DNA of 19,678 bases from Puniceicoccales bacterium. GTDB taxonomy: Bacteria > Verrucomicrobiota > Verrucomicrobiia > Opitutales > UBA953. This document shows positions 7,072 to 13,830 of this stretch, piece by piece (position 1 is the stretch's first letter; every line of letters starts with the position of its first letter). Made by a program: the position numbers and the translations under genes. The stretch covers positions 1 through 19,678 of the forward strand of contig JAITIB010000075.1 of the NCBI GenBank assembly GCA_031279675.1, written 5' to 3'. The notes beneath the pieces are model-generated. The model had not been told where the DNA came from. It was given only the letters and a program-made list of their open reading frames with translations, and made no database searches.

Positions 7072-8991
7072 TTATTCGTTCAGGTGGGGTTTGTATTCGG
7101 GGACAAACGCGTTGATCAGTTTTTTGACCTCGTTGGTTGTCCGTGCGTAGAGGTTGTCCTCGAAGGACTGGAACATTTTTTCAATGTGTGCCAGTGGTCG
7201 CGGCTCGATCACGAAACGCATGATTTCGCTGTGCTCCGTTGCCTGGTGTGTTTCGTTCACATGCTGGAGCTCTTCAAAGAGTTTTTCCCCTGGGCGCAGA
7301 CCGATGAATTCTATCTGGATGTCGATGTCGGGGCGGTAGCCGCTGAGTTCGATCATCTGGCGGGCGAGCTCGGCGATGCGGATGGGTTTGCCCATGTTGA
7401 GCACGAAGATTTCGCCTCCCTGCCCGAGGATCGCGCACTGGAGCACGAGCCCGACGGCCTCGGGGATGGTCATGAAGTAGCGGGTGACATCGGGGTGCGT
7501 GACTTTCACGGGGCCGCCATTGGCGATTTGCTTGTTGAATATGGGGATGACGCTGCCCGAGGAGCCGAGGACGTTGCCAAAGCGCACTGCCATGAGCCTG
7601 GTCTTGGCTGGGCGCCGGGTTTTGCCGGTGCCGTCCGCGTCGGTACCGGCGTGTTGTCGGGACTGGAGATACATTTCCGCCATGCGCTTGGTTGCGCCCA
7701 TGACGTTGGTGGGGTTGATGGCCTTGTCCGTGGAGATGAAAATGAAGCGCTCGACCTCGTGCTCGATGGCGAGGTCTATGAGGAGGCGTGTGCCGAGCGT
7801 GTTGTTGCGCACCGCCTCCCATGGTTGGCGCTCCATCATGAACACGTGCTTGTGCGCGGCTGCGTGGAAAATGATGTCGGGTTTGTGCAGTTGGAATATG
7901 TGCCGCATCCGCGCCTCGTCGGTGATGTCGCCGACGAGGGGCTGGATGTTTGCCCCATAACCGAGATCGATGAGGTTTTGCTCGATTTTGAAAATCTGCA
8001 CCTCGCAACGTTCCACGAGGAGCAGCCGTCCGGGCGCATGCGCGGCGATCTGGCGGCAGAGCTCGCTGCCGATGCTGCCACCGGCGCCGGTGACGAGGAC
8101 GGTTTTGCCGCAGATCATTTCGCGAATGCCCTGGTTGTCCAACGGCACTGTGTCACGCCCGAGGAGATCCTGGATTTGCACGGGGCGGATGCGGTTGGTC
8201 TTGATGTGTCCGCTGGCAAGCTCGGTGAGCGACGGCACGATTTCCGCGGAAAGCCCCGTGCTGCGAACGGCGTCGAAGATTTCCTTCATGCGGGGCGCGG
8301 GTGCGTTGCCGACGGCGAGCACGACTTCATGCAGGTCGTATTTGTCCTTTGCCTCGCGCAATGCCGAGACTGGGCCAACCACGGGAATCTCGTGGATGCA
8401 CAGTCCGTGTTTCGAGGTGTCGTCGTCGAGAAACACCACCGGCTGGCGGCGCAGCCCCGGGCGTGCCAGCCAGTCGGCGGCGAGGGCCGCTCCGGTGTCG
8501 CCCGCACCGATGATGGCGACGTGCACGAGTTTGCGCATTCCGGGCTCGGTTTGCCCCACGTTGCGCTCGCGAATCACGCGGAACATGGTCCGGGCGCCGC
8601 CGATGATGAGCACGGAGAGCACAAAGTCGTCAAAAACAACCCCGTAGGGAAGAACGCTGCGCGTGACCGTGCTACCAAGGATCGAGATGAGGATGATGAT
8701 CGCCGTTGCGCCCAAAAGCGCCTGAAAAAGATGGATGAGATCGGGGATGCGGAAATACGCGAGGACGCCGTTGAAGTGTTTGCAAAAAACAAGGGCGCTG
8801 ATTTGCAGAGGGACAAGCCAGACGGCGGTGAAGAGAAAACTTCTCTGCAAACGAACCCAGCCCCATGACTCGACGCGGACAACGTAGGCGACGAAGAGCG
8901 CGAAGGCGAGCAGCGTGGCGTAAGCGCACAACAATCCGCCCGTGCGCAGGATGCTGGTATGTCCGAAGTATTTTCGCAGGAGTTTTATCAT
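7072..8991 (-). CDS. pglF: Membrane-bound UDP-sugar 4,6-dehydratase, PglF/WbpM/CapD family
   Basis: The family converts UDP-GlcNAc to the 4-keto-6-deoxy intermediate, the first step toward amino-dideoxy sugars of surface glycans. The 639-aa protein has about four N-terminal membrane segments (roughly 20-40, 52-73, 85-106 and 113-137), a cytoplasmic Rossmann-like domain (IIGAGDTG, 160-167) and the catalytic SDR domain beginning VTGAGGSIGSE (300-310). The catalytic set is that of large membrane dehydratases: STDKA (420-424), then Met431 and Lys435 in MGATK, replacing the usual YxxxK tyrosine with Met. The family RPGEKLFEEL motif follows. Its ATG overlaps the TGA of pglE (ATGA), so translation is probably coupled. 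UDP-GlcNAc as substrate is inferred from family and partner, not shown. Confidence 0.93.
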   Translation of the reverse strand: MIKLLRKYFGHTSILRTGGLLCAYATLLAFALFVAYVVRVESWGWVRLQRSFLFTAVWLVPLQISALVFCKHFNGVLAYFRIPDLIHLFQALLGATAIIILISILGSTVTRSVLPYGVVFDDFVLSVLIIGGARTMFRVIRERNVGQTEPGMRKLVHVAIIGAGDTGAALAADWLARPGLRRQPVVFLDDDTSKHGLCIHEIPVVGPVSALREAKDKYDLHEVVLAVGNAPAPRMKEIFDAVRSTGLSAEIVPSLTELASGHIKTNRIRPVQIQDLLGRDTVPLDNQGIREMICGKTVLVTGAGGSIGSELCRQIAAHAPGRLLLVERCEVQIFKIEQNLIDLGYGANIQPLVGDITDEARMRHIFQLHKPDIIFHAAAHKHVFMMERQPWEAVRNNTLGTRLLIDLAIEHEVERFIFISTDKAINPTNVMGATKRMAEMYLQSRQHAGTDADGTGKTRRPAKTRLMAVRFGNVLGSSGSVIPIFNKQIANGGPVKVTHPDVTRYFMTIPEAVGLVLQCAILGQGGEIFVLNMGKPIRIAELARQMIELSGYRPDIDIQIEFIGLRPGEKLFEELQHVNETHQATEHSEIMRFVIEPRPLAHIEKMFQSFEDNLYARTTNEVKKLINAFVPEYKPHLNE

Positions 8992-10130
8992 TGTCGGGTG
9001 GCGGAGGGAATGGCCAGACGCACGAGCGAGGCGACGCGCTCAAGTTCCGCCTCGGTGAGCGCGGATCCGGAGGGGAGGCTGAGCCCGCGGGAAAACAACC
9101 TTTCGGCGGTGCCGTTGACATGGGCGCGGCAACCGGCGAAAACGGGCTGCATGTGCAACGGCTTCCAAAGGGGGCGCGCCTCGATGTTTTCCGCGGCGAG
9201 CGCCTCAAGGACGGCCTCGCGCGTGGTGCCGGCGGCGCCGGGATCAATCTGGATGTGCGTCAGCCAACGGTTGCTTCCCCCCCACGGGGCTTCGGGCATG
9301 AAGCTCACGCCGGGAATTCCCCCCAACGCTTTCCGGTAAAAAGCCTCGTTGGCGCGGCGGGCGGCCACGCGATCCGCGAGCACGCGCAATTGCCCGCGCC
9401 CGATGGCGGCGAGCACGTTGCTGAGCCGGTAATTGTAGCCAAAGGTGGAGTGCTGGTAGTGCGGCGCGGGGTCGCGCGCCTGTGTCGCGAGGAAACGTGC
9501 CGAGGCCACCAGCTCCACGTCGTCCGAGACCAGCATGCCGCCGCCGGAGGTGGTGATGATCTTGTTCCCGTTGAATGAGAAAATCCCCGCACGGCCCTGT
9601 CTCCCCGCCGCCTGCCCCTTGTAAGTGGCGCCCAGCGCCTCGGCGGCGTCCTGAATCAACGGCACCCCGTGGGCGGCGCAAACAGCATTCAGCGCATCAT
9701 AGTCGGCGCACTGTCCGAGCAAGTCCACGGCGATGACGGCCTTGGCGGGACGCCCCGACTTTTTCGTATCCGCCAGCGCCGCGCCAACAAGCGCCGGGTC
9801 AATGTTCCAGCTTGTTTCCTCACTGTCGATGAACACGGGCTGCGCGCCTTGGTAGAGAATGGGATTGGCGGTGGCGGCAAACGTCAGCGAAGCGCACAAA
9901 ACGCTGTCATTTGCACCGACTCCCAGCAGGCGCAACGCAAGATGGATCGCGGCGGTGCCCGACGAGAGCGCGCACGCCGCCCGCGCCCCGGTAAGCTCGC
10001 AAACCTCCCTCTCAAACGCATCCACCTGCGGCCCCAACGGAGCGATCCAGTTGGATGCAAAAACCTCCTGCACGAGCCGGAACTCGTCATCACCCAAATG
10101 TGGCGGGGAAAGATAAATACGCTGGGACAT
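8988..10130 (-). CDS. pglE: PLP-dependent sugar aminotransferase, DegT/DnrJ/EryC1 family (PglE-like)
   Basis: The family aminates the 4-keto sugar made by the adjacent dehydratase. The start at 10130 gives 380 aa and is preceded by GAGG six bases upstream; the frame stays open further 5' but only over antisense hprK. Landmarks are SPPHLGDDE and NWIAPLG at the N-terminus, LSSGTAAIHLAL (56-67), DAAEALGATY (161-170) and the PLP-lysine motif SFNGNKIITTSGGGML with Lys190. These are followed by GYNYRLSNVLAAIG, SNRWL and ARPLWKPLHMQPVF. Landmark by landmark it resembles Campylobacter PglE more than perosamine-type enzymes. It is the first gene of the pglE-pglF pair (4-bp overlap). The acetyltransferase that would complete a PglFED pathway is not in the window. 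Confidence 0.93.
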   Translation of the reverse strand: MSQRIYLSPPHLGDDEFRLVQEVFASNWIAPLGPQVDAFEREVCELTGARAACALSSGTAAIHLALRLLGVGANDSVLCASLTFAATANPILYQGAQPVFIDSEETSWNIDPALVGAALADTKKSGRPAKAVIAVDLLGQCADYDALNAVCAAHGVPLIQDAAEALGATYKGQAAGRQGRAGIFSFNGNKIITTSGGGMLVSDDVELVASARFLATQARDPAPHYQHSTFGYNYRLSNVLAAIGRGQLRVLADRVAARRANEAFYRKALGGIPGVSFMPEAPWGGSNRWLTHIQIDPGAAGTTREAVLEALAAENIEARPLWKPLHMQPVFAGCRAHVNGTAERLFSRGLSLPSGSALTEAELERVASLVRLAIPSATRQ

Positions 10131-10247
10131 CGCACGCCTCGCTATTGAAAAATGATTTTTTGTCGAGACGCATTTCCCAACGCATCCTCCCGCCCCGGAT
10201 TGAAAACCCTTGCCTGCCTTTTCCACTGCCAAGACTCTGCGCGATCC
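10131..10247. promoter_or_regulatory. Divergent promoter region between pglE and hprK
   Basis: This 117-bp gap must hold promoters for pglE (leftward) and hprK (rightward). ATTGAAAA occurs twice in the same orientation (about 10144 and 10199), and there is a T6 run at 10154-10159. A poor TTGCCT/GACTCT pair (about 10209 and 10232, 17-bp spacer) could serve hprK. No convincing -10 box or operator is visible. Confidence 0.3.
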
Positions 10248-11294
10248 ATGAAAGCCAAGGACACCGCAACCGCCCGCACCCTCCCCATCGTCGCCCAAGG
10301 AAAAATCACCACCGCCACCGTCTCCGTGCGGAACTTTTACGACGCCACGCACGAAGCCCTCCAGATGGCCATCATTGCCGGCCATGACGGCATGGGGAAC
10401 ATCATCCGCGAGAAATCCCTCAACCGCCCCGCACTCGCCCTCACCGGCTACTTCAAGCACTTCGCGCACAACCACCTCCAAGTCTTTGGCGCCGGCGAAA
10501 TGGCCTACCTTGGCGACTTGGACACCGCGCGCCAGATCTCCATCATGGAGCAAATCATGGCGCGCAAAATCCCCGGCATCGTCATCGCCCGCGGGCTCGA
10601 CCTCCCCGAGCCCCTGTCCAGCGTCGCCGCCCGGTTCAAAGTCCCCGTCCTGCGCAGCCGCCTCGACTCCAACAACCTCATCCCCGAAGCCACCATCCGG
10701 CTCGAGCAACTCTTCGCCCCGCGCACCAACCTGCACGCCACACTCGTGGACGTGCGCGGCATCGGCGTTCTCATCCAAGGCGCGAGCGGCGTCGGCAAAA
10801 GCGAATGCGCCCTCGCCCTCATCGAGCGCGGGCACAGCCTCGTGGCCGACGACTACGTGCAAATCGAGCTCCTCGGCGACCACGGACTGCGCGGCACCCC
10901 GAAAGACCTCAGCCGTGGCTACCTCGAATGCCGCGGCATCGGCATCATCAACGTCGGCTCCATCTACGGCGCCCTCTCCGTCCTCCCCCGCAAAGACATC
11001 AACCTCGTCGTCACCTTCGTTTTCTGGCGCGAAGGCATGGAGGAAGAGCGCACCGGGATCGAACAGCACACCGTGGAAATTCTCGGGCAACACCTGCCCA
11101 ACGTCATCCTCCCCGTCCGCCCCGGACGGGACATGGCCCGCCTCGTCGAAGTCGCCGCCATGACACACTCCCTCCGCCAGAAAGGCATGGACCCGGCGCG
11201 CGAATTCAACGAACGCATCCTCCGCCACCTCAACCCCGCGACACCCCTCACAACGGACGCACCGCGAACACAGCAAAATACACCAACGTATTGA
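10248..11294 (+). CDS. hprK: HPr kinase/phosphorylase
   Basis: This bifunctional regulator phosphorylates and dephosphorylates a conserved serine of HPr-type proteins in response to metabolites. ATG 10248 gives 348 aa and the usual N-terminus; an in-frame ATG at 10152 would add 32 unlike residues. The N-terminal domain carries NRPALALTGYFKHF and EMAYLGDLD, close to the family pattern. The kinase domain has the P-loop GASGVGKS (178-185), then HSLVADD and the HPr-K signature ECRGIGIINVGSIYG (227-241). No ptsH, ptsI or other PTS gene is in the window. In many Gram-negative groups HprK accompanies an incomplete, regulatory PTS; whether that holds here cannot be seen. The C-terminal tail is Thr/Pro-rich, and its last 47 bp overlap the 3' end of the convergent nuoH. 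Confidence 0.93.
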   Translation: MKAKDTATARTLPIVAQGKITTATVSVRNFYDATHEALQMAIIAGHDGMGNIIREKSLNRPALALTGYFKHFAHNHLQVFGAGEMAYLGDLDTARQISIMEQIMARKIPGIVIARGLDLPEPLSSVAARFKVPVLRSRLDSNNLIPEATIRLEQLFAPRTNLHATLVDVRGIGVLIQGASGVGKSECALALIERGHSLVADDYVQIELLGDHGLRGTPKDLSRGYLECRGIGIINVGSIYGALSVLPRKDINLVVTFVFWREGMEEERTGIEQHTVEILGQHLPNVILPVRPGRDMARLVEVAAMTHSLRQKGMDPAREFNERILRHLNPATPLTTDAPRTQQNTPTY

Positions 11295-12330
11295 CGATCG
11301 CCAACGGCAGCAACCGGCACCAACCCAGCCGCATCACCTGATCATAGCGAAACCTCGGCACCGTCCACCGCACCCAGACAAAGAAAAACACCATGAAAAA
11401 CAACTTTGCCAAAAACACACCCACCCCCGCCACCGCCGCCCCGACCCCCGCGCCCGCGCCCGCAAACGGCAGATTCCAACCCCCAAGAAAGAACAGCACA
11501 AACAACGCACTCCCCACAATCATGTGCCCGTATTCCCCGACGAAAAACAACCCGAACTTGAAACTCCCATACTCCGTGTGAAAGCCCCCCACCAAATCCG
11601 TCTCCGACTCCGGCATGTCAAACGGCTGCCGGTTCGCCTCCGCAAACACCGCTGTTAAAAAAAGCAACGCCCCCACCGGCTGCGAAAACACGTTCCACAT
11701 CCCCCCCTGCTCCCGCACAATGCTCAGCAAATTCAACGGCGAATCCACCCCCGGGCGCGCCGTCGCCAGCACCACCGGCACCACCGCCAGCCCCATCGAA
11801 AGCTCATACGCAATCAACTGCGCCGACCCCCGCACCGCCCCCAGGAACGGATACTTCGAATTCGCCGCCCACCCCCCGAGAATAATCCCGTAAACCCCCA
11901 GCGAACCCACCGCGAACATGAACAAAAAACCCGCGTCCACATTGCACAACATGAACGGATGCCCACGCCCCTGCGCATCCACAAACTCCCCGAACGGCAG
12001 CATCACCACCGTGATCAACGCCGGCGCCAGCGCCACGCACGGCGCCAGAAAGTAATAGAACTTGCGCACATGCCCCGGAACCGGATCCTCCTTGAAAAGA
12101 AACTTCGCCCCGTCCGCCGGCAACTGGATCAACCCAAGCCGCTGCACCAATCGCCCCAACACAGGAATGGCGGCCACAAACGGCACCGTCGTCCGATTCG
12201 GGCCGGGCCGCCCTTGGATCCACGCCGCGACCTTGCGCTCAACCATCACGGAATACCCCGCGAAAGTCATCAAAACCACAACCACCAAAAGCGCGCACAC
12301 AAAGGAAGAAACTAATGACTGCCAGTCCAT
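11248..12330 (-). CDS. nuoH: NADH-quinone oxidoreductase subunit H (complex I)
   Basis: NuoH is the membrane subunit of complex I that forms part of the quinone cavity and links the peripheral arm to the proton pumps. The 360-aa protein has about eight membrane segments and the family signatures: RKVAAWIQGRPGPNR (about 32-46), LPADGAKFLFKED (about 70-82), YELSMGLAVVPVV and the highly conserved AEANRQPFDMPESETDLVGG, then FHTEYGSFKFGLFFVGEY. It looks intact and functional. No other nuo gene is adjacent; the nearest, nuoM, is 1.5 kb away on the other strand. Upstream lie a GGGAGGTGG ribosome binding site and the 40-42 bp repeat array. The coding strand is strongly G/T-rich (GTG, TTG, GGG codons), as in nuoM. 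Confidence 0.95.
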   Translation of the reverse strand: MDWQSLVSSFVCALLVVVVLMTFAGYSVMVERKVAAWIQGRPGPNRTTVPFVAAIPVLGRLVQRLGLIQLPADGAKFLFKEDPVPGHVRKFYYFLAPCVALAPALITVVMLPFGEFVDAQGRGHPFMLCNVDAGFLFMFAVGSLGVYGIILGGWAANSKYPFLGAVRGSAQLIAYELSMGLAVVPVVLATARPGVDSPLNLLSIVREQGGMWNVFSQPVGALLFLTAVFAEANRQPFDMPESETDLVGGFHTEYGSFKFGLFFVGEYGHMIVGSALFVLFFLGGWNLPFAGAGAGVGAAVAGVGVFLAKLFFMVFFFVWVRWTVPRFRYDQVMRLGWCRLLPLAIVNTLVYFAVFAVRPL

Positions 12331-12341
12331 TCGGAAAAGAA

Positions 12342-12350
12342 AACCACCTC
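12342..12350 (-). promoter_or_regulatory. Ribosome binding site of nuoH, with long spacing
   Basis: On the minus strand GGGAGGTGG is the strongest Shine-Dalgarno sequence in the window. It is separated from the nuoH ATG (12330) by about 11-13 pyrimidine-rich bases, longer than the optimal 5-9. No closer in-frame start exists, so the start at 12330 is retained. Confidence 0.55.
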
Positions 12351-12419
12351 CCTACCGCCCCCGCCCAAGAACGCAAGGAACTTGTTCACCCCCACCAACA
12401 ACGCTTCCGCCAACACCGG

Positions 12420-12435
12420 GTCGAGTGGCCTCGAC
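12420..12435. repeat. Perfect hairpin GTCGAG-TGGC-CTCGAC
   Basis: A 6-bp perfect stem with a 4-base loop, lying in a G/C-rich stretch (12411-12480) that has no codon-like organisation. It is probably part of an intergenic repeat element together with the hairpin at 12481, but only one copy is visible here. Confidence 0.6.
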
Positions 12436-12480
12436 GGGACGCTGTCTCGGCTGCGCCGCGAACGTGAGCCCAAGCGGAAC

Positions 12481-12496
12481 GGCGACTTTAGTCGCC
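12481..12496. repeat. Perfect hairpin GGCGAC-TTTA-GTCGCC
   Basis: A 6-bp perfect stem with a TTTA loop, immediately preceding the 40-42 bp array and occupying the place where one more unit would fall. It lacks the ACGCGT core, so I do not count it as a unit. Its form resembles small palindromic elements dispersed in bacterial genomes. Confidence 0.6.
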
Positions 12497-12520
12497 GGAG
12501 TTTCCCGGACTCGCTTCGCT

Positions 12521-12726
12521 GGCCTTTGCAGACGCGTCAGCAAGTCGCAAAATATTTTTTTTGGCTCTCCATACGCGTTCGATGGAGCGCGGGAGATTTT
12601 TTTTGGTCTTTCACATGCGTTCGATGGAGCCAAAATATTTTTTTCAGACTTTCGTACGCGTGCGAAAGGTGTTTCGGGACATTTTGGCCGGATTATACGC
12701 GTTTTTCCAAGCAATCCCTTTTAATT
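12521..12726. repeat. Five-unit tandem array of 40-42 bp repeats phased on ACGCGT
   Basis: Units are 12521-12562 (42 bp), 12563-12604 (42), 12605-12644 (40), 12645-12685 (41) and 12686-12726 (41). Four carry ACGCGT and the third carries ATGCGT, starting at 12532, 12573, 12615, 12656 and 12697. The spacing is 41, 42, 41 and 41 bp, close to four helical turns. The first three units end in a run of 7-8 T, twice as AAAATATTTTTTT, giving phased T-tracts starting at 12555, 12597 and 12638. Units 2 and 4 have perfect 6-bp stems around the core with different sequences (CTCCAT/ATGGAG and CTTTCG/CGAAAG). Unit 3 combines the left arm of one type with the right arm of the other. Unit lengths are not constant multiples of three, so the array is not a protein repeat. 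Confidence 0.9.
12692..12697 (-). promoter_or_regulatory. Possible -10 box (TATAAT) within the repeat array
   Basis: On the minus strand the fifth unit reads GCGTATAAT, a perfect -10 hexamer about 360 bp upstream of nuoH. No recognisable -35 hexamer lies 16-18 bp upstream; TTGCTT is only 11 bp away. It could start a long-leader nuoH transcript running through the array, or be chance. Confidence 0.2.
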
Positions 12727-12728
12727 GT

Positions 12729-12800
12729 ATGAAAAACATGAGTGGCGCGTATCAAACCGACTTCCTTCGCCGGATTTCCCTGTGCAACGGTGAGACATAA
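12729..12800 (+). CDS. Possible 23-codon small ORF before a terminator-like hairpin
   Basis: The ATG at 12729 begins MKNMSGAYQTDFLRR and the frame stops at TAA 12798-12800, seven bases before the terminator-like hairpin. It lies outside the repeat units. No Shine-Dalgarno sequence precedes it (TTTTAATTGT), and 23 codons is short enough to arise by chance. The only support is position: a plus-strand terminator needs a plus-strand transcript, and no larger plus-strand gene ends here. A non-coding RNA is equally possible. Confidence 0.15.
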   Translation: MKNMSGAYQTDFLRRISLCNGET

Positions 12801-12806
12801 CACATG

Positions 12807-12832
12807 TGGGCGCCTTGAATGGCGCCCATTTT
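12807..12832 (+). terminator. Rho-independent terminator-like hairpin, plus strand
   Basis: TGGGCGCC (12807-12814) and GGCGCCCA (12821-12828) form a perfect 8-bp stem with loop TTGAAT, followed by TTTTG. The U-tract is short but correctly placed for plus-strand transcription. Read on the minus strand the hairpin is followed by ACATGTG, so it is a poor terminator for the SIMPL-domain gene, whose stop is 50 bp away on that strand. Confidence 0.55.
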
Positions 12833-12883
12833 GTGCTAACGGCCACCCCGATGCGGGGCGGAATTGATTAACGAGGTGTGTTT

Positions 12884-13651
12884 TTACTCAATCGCGAAGC
12901 TTACGTTTACCCTGCTTGATATGGTGATTTGCCCCAATCCTTCCGCAGCTTCTTCCGTGCCGCCGCCGCTGTTGCGTGCTTGTGAGGAGTTCTGGCTCTG
13001 GTATTCTCTCCGACCATAAGAATCCCAGAATGAGAAACCCCACGTCCAGTATCCGCTGTCGTTCCAATAGTTTTCCGAAATGGAGATGGGTTTTCCGGTT
13101 TTCACTCCGAGCGCTCCGGTAAGCAGATCCGCTTTCTCCTTGGCGGCTTTCATGGCGTTCAGGCGCACCGTGTCCCTGTGTTTTCTAAGTTCTGTTGTTT
13201 TAAAAACGATGCCTTGGAGGTGGGTCGCACCTGAGGTGAAGGCCGCCTTCAACACCTTTTCCAAGATGGCGGGCTCGCGAATCGTGCAGGCAATGGATTT
13301 TTGCGCGGCATAGTAACGCTTGTTTCCAGTTTTATACTCTTTGGAATAGGGCGCCATGCCGAAATGGTCGGTTTTTATGTCCCGGGTATGAATCCCTTCC
13401 TTTTTCAGCGCCTCAATGACTGCCGTCACCTTGGCCGAATGCGTCTGGTAGAGGGCATCAGGCGATTCCATTTCACTGGTTTGCACCCCAAGTCTGACCA
13501 CTATCAGGTCGGGGACGACTTTGATGGCGGCCTCGGCGGAGACGGAGATCATCGGTTTTTGTTCTCCTTCCGCGCCTCGTGTTTCTGTGCGGGATGAGAG
13601 GCTCAGGAGTGCCATTATTGCGGTGATGAGGATGGTTTTGGTGTGTTTCAT
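12884..13651 (-). CDS. Exported SIMPL-domain (DUF541) protein
   Basis: A 255-aa exported protein with a signal peptide (MKHTKTILITAIMALLSLSS) followed by a SIMPL/DUF541 domain. The domain is recognisable from ISVSAEAAIKVVPDLIVVRLGV at the start, the YYAAQKSIACTIR strand, LNAMKAAKEKADLLTGALGVKTGKP and the final ITISSRVNVSFAIE strand. Members are periplasmic or outer-membrane-associated and their biochemical role is poorly defined. Residues 194-217 are unusually rich in Trp, Tyr and Phe (for example YWTWGFSFWDSY), followed by a Ser/Gln/Gly-rich linker to about 230. Its coding strand has lower GC than its neighbours. No ribosome binding site is visible before the ATG. It diverges from nuoM across a 179-bp gap. 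Confidence 0.85.
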   Translation of the reverse strand: MKHTKTILITAIMALLSLSSRTETRGAEGEQKPMISVSAEAAIKVVPDLIVVRLGVQTSEMESPDALYQTHSAKVTAVIEALKKEGIHTRDIKTDHFGMAPYSKEYKTGNKRYYAAQKSIACTIREPAILEKVLKAAFTSGATHLQGIVFKTTELRKHRDTVRLNAMKAAKEKADLLTGALGVKTGKPISISENYWNDSGYWTWGFSFWDSYGRREYQSQNSSQARNSGGGTEEAAEGLGQITISSRVNVSFAIE

Positions 13652-13830
13652 GATGTTATTGGGTTGAAGTGAGCCGCCACGGTGGGTGCGGCGGGTGTGT
13701 TTGTCAAGAGGGGGCGGTGCGTTTGTTTATGATCATGATTATGGTTGTGGTTGTGCGTTGACGGGCGTTGGGGGCTCGTGTGGGATGGGGCGTTATCAAA
13801 CTGTTTCTCCTTTGACGTTTTTTTGAGACA

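Larger units (their letters stand above)
12331..12883. other. Non-coding, repeat-rich region between nuoH and the SIMPL-domain gene
   Basis: About 550 bp without a convincing protein gene. From left to right it holds the nuoH ribosome binding site, two perfect hairpins (12420-12435 and 12481-12496), the five-copy phased array (12521-12726), a possible 23-codon ORF (12729-12800), a plus-strand terminator-like hairpin (12807-12832) and a small GC hairpin (CCCCG, ATG, CGGGG; about 12846-12858). A 120-codon minus-strand frame at 12352-12714 exists, but it merely reads through the repeats. GC content falls from about 12,540 onward relative to the surrounding genes. Confidence 0.8.

Noticed and set aside
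10131..11276. Upstream extension of the aminotransferase frame (to 762 codons)
   Set aside because: The extension is wholly antisense to hprK and non-homologous in composition. The ATG at 10130 has a ribosome binding site and gives the family N-terminus.
12560..12650. Array units as tandem Rho-independent terminators on the plus strand
   Set aside because: The T runs start about 9-13 bases after the stems instead of directly following them, and the third unit's stem is broken. Phased cores explain the regularity better.
12352..12714. 120-codon minus-strand ORF across the phased repeats, with an apparent 14-residue repeat
   Set aside because: Unit lengths of 40, 41 and 42 bp shift the frame between units, so any peptide repeat is a by-product of the DNA repeat. 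No ribosome binding site or domain is seen.
12521..12726. CRISPR array
   Set aside because: Units adjoin without unique spacers, and the repeats themselves are degenerate. No cas gene is in the window. The same reasoning excludes the 21-bp array at 1-117.
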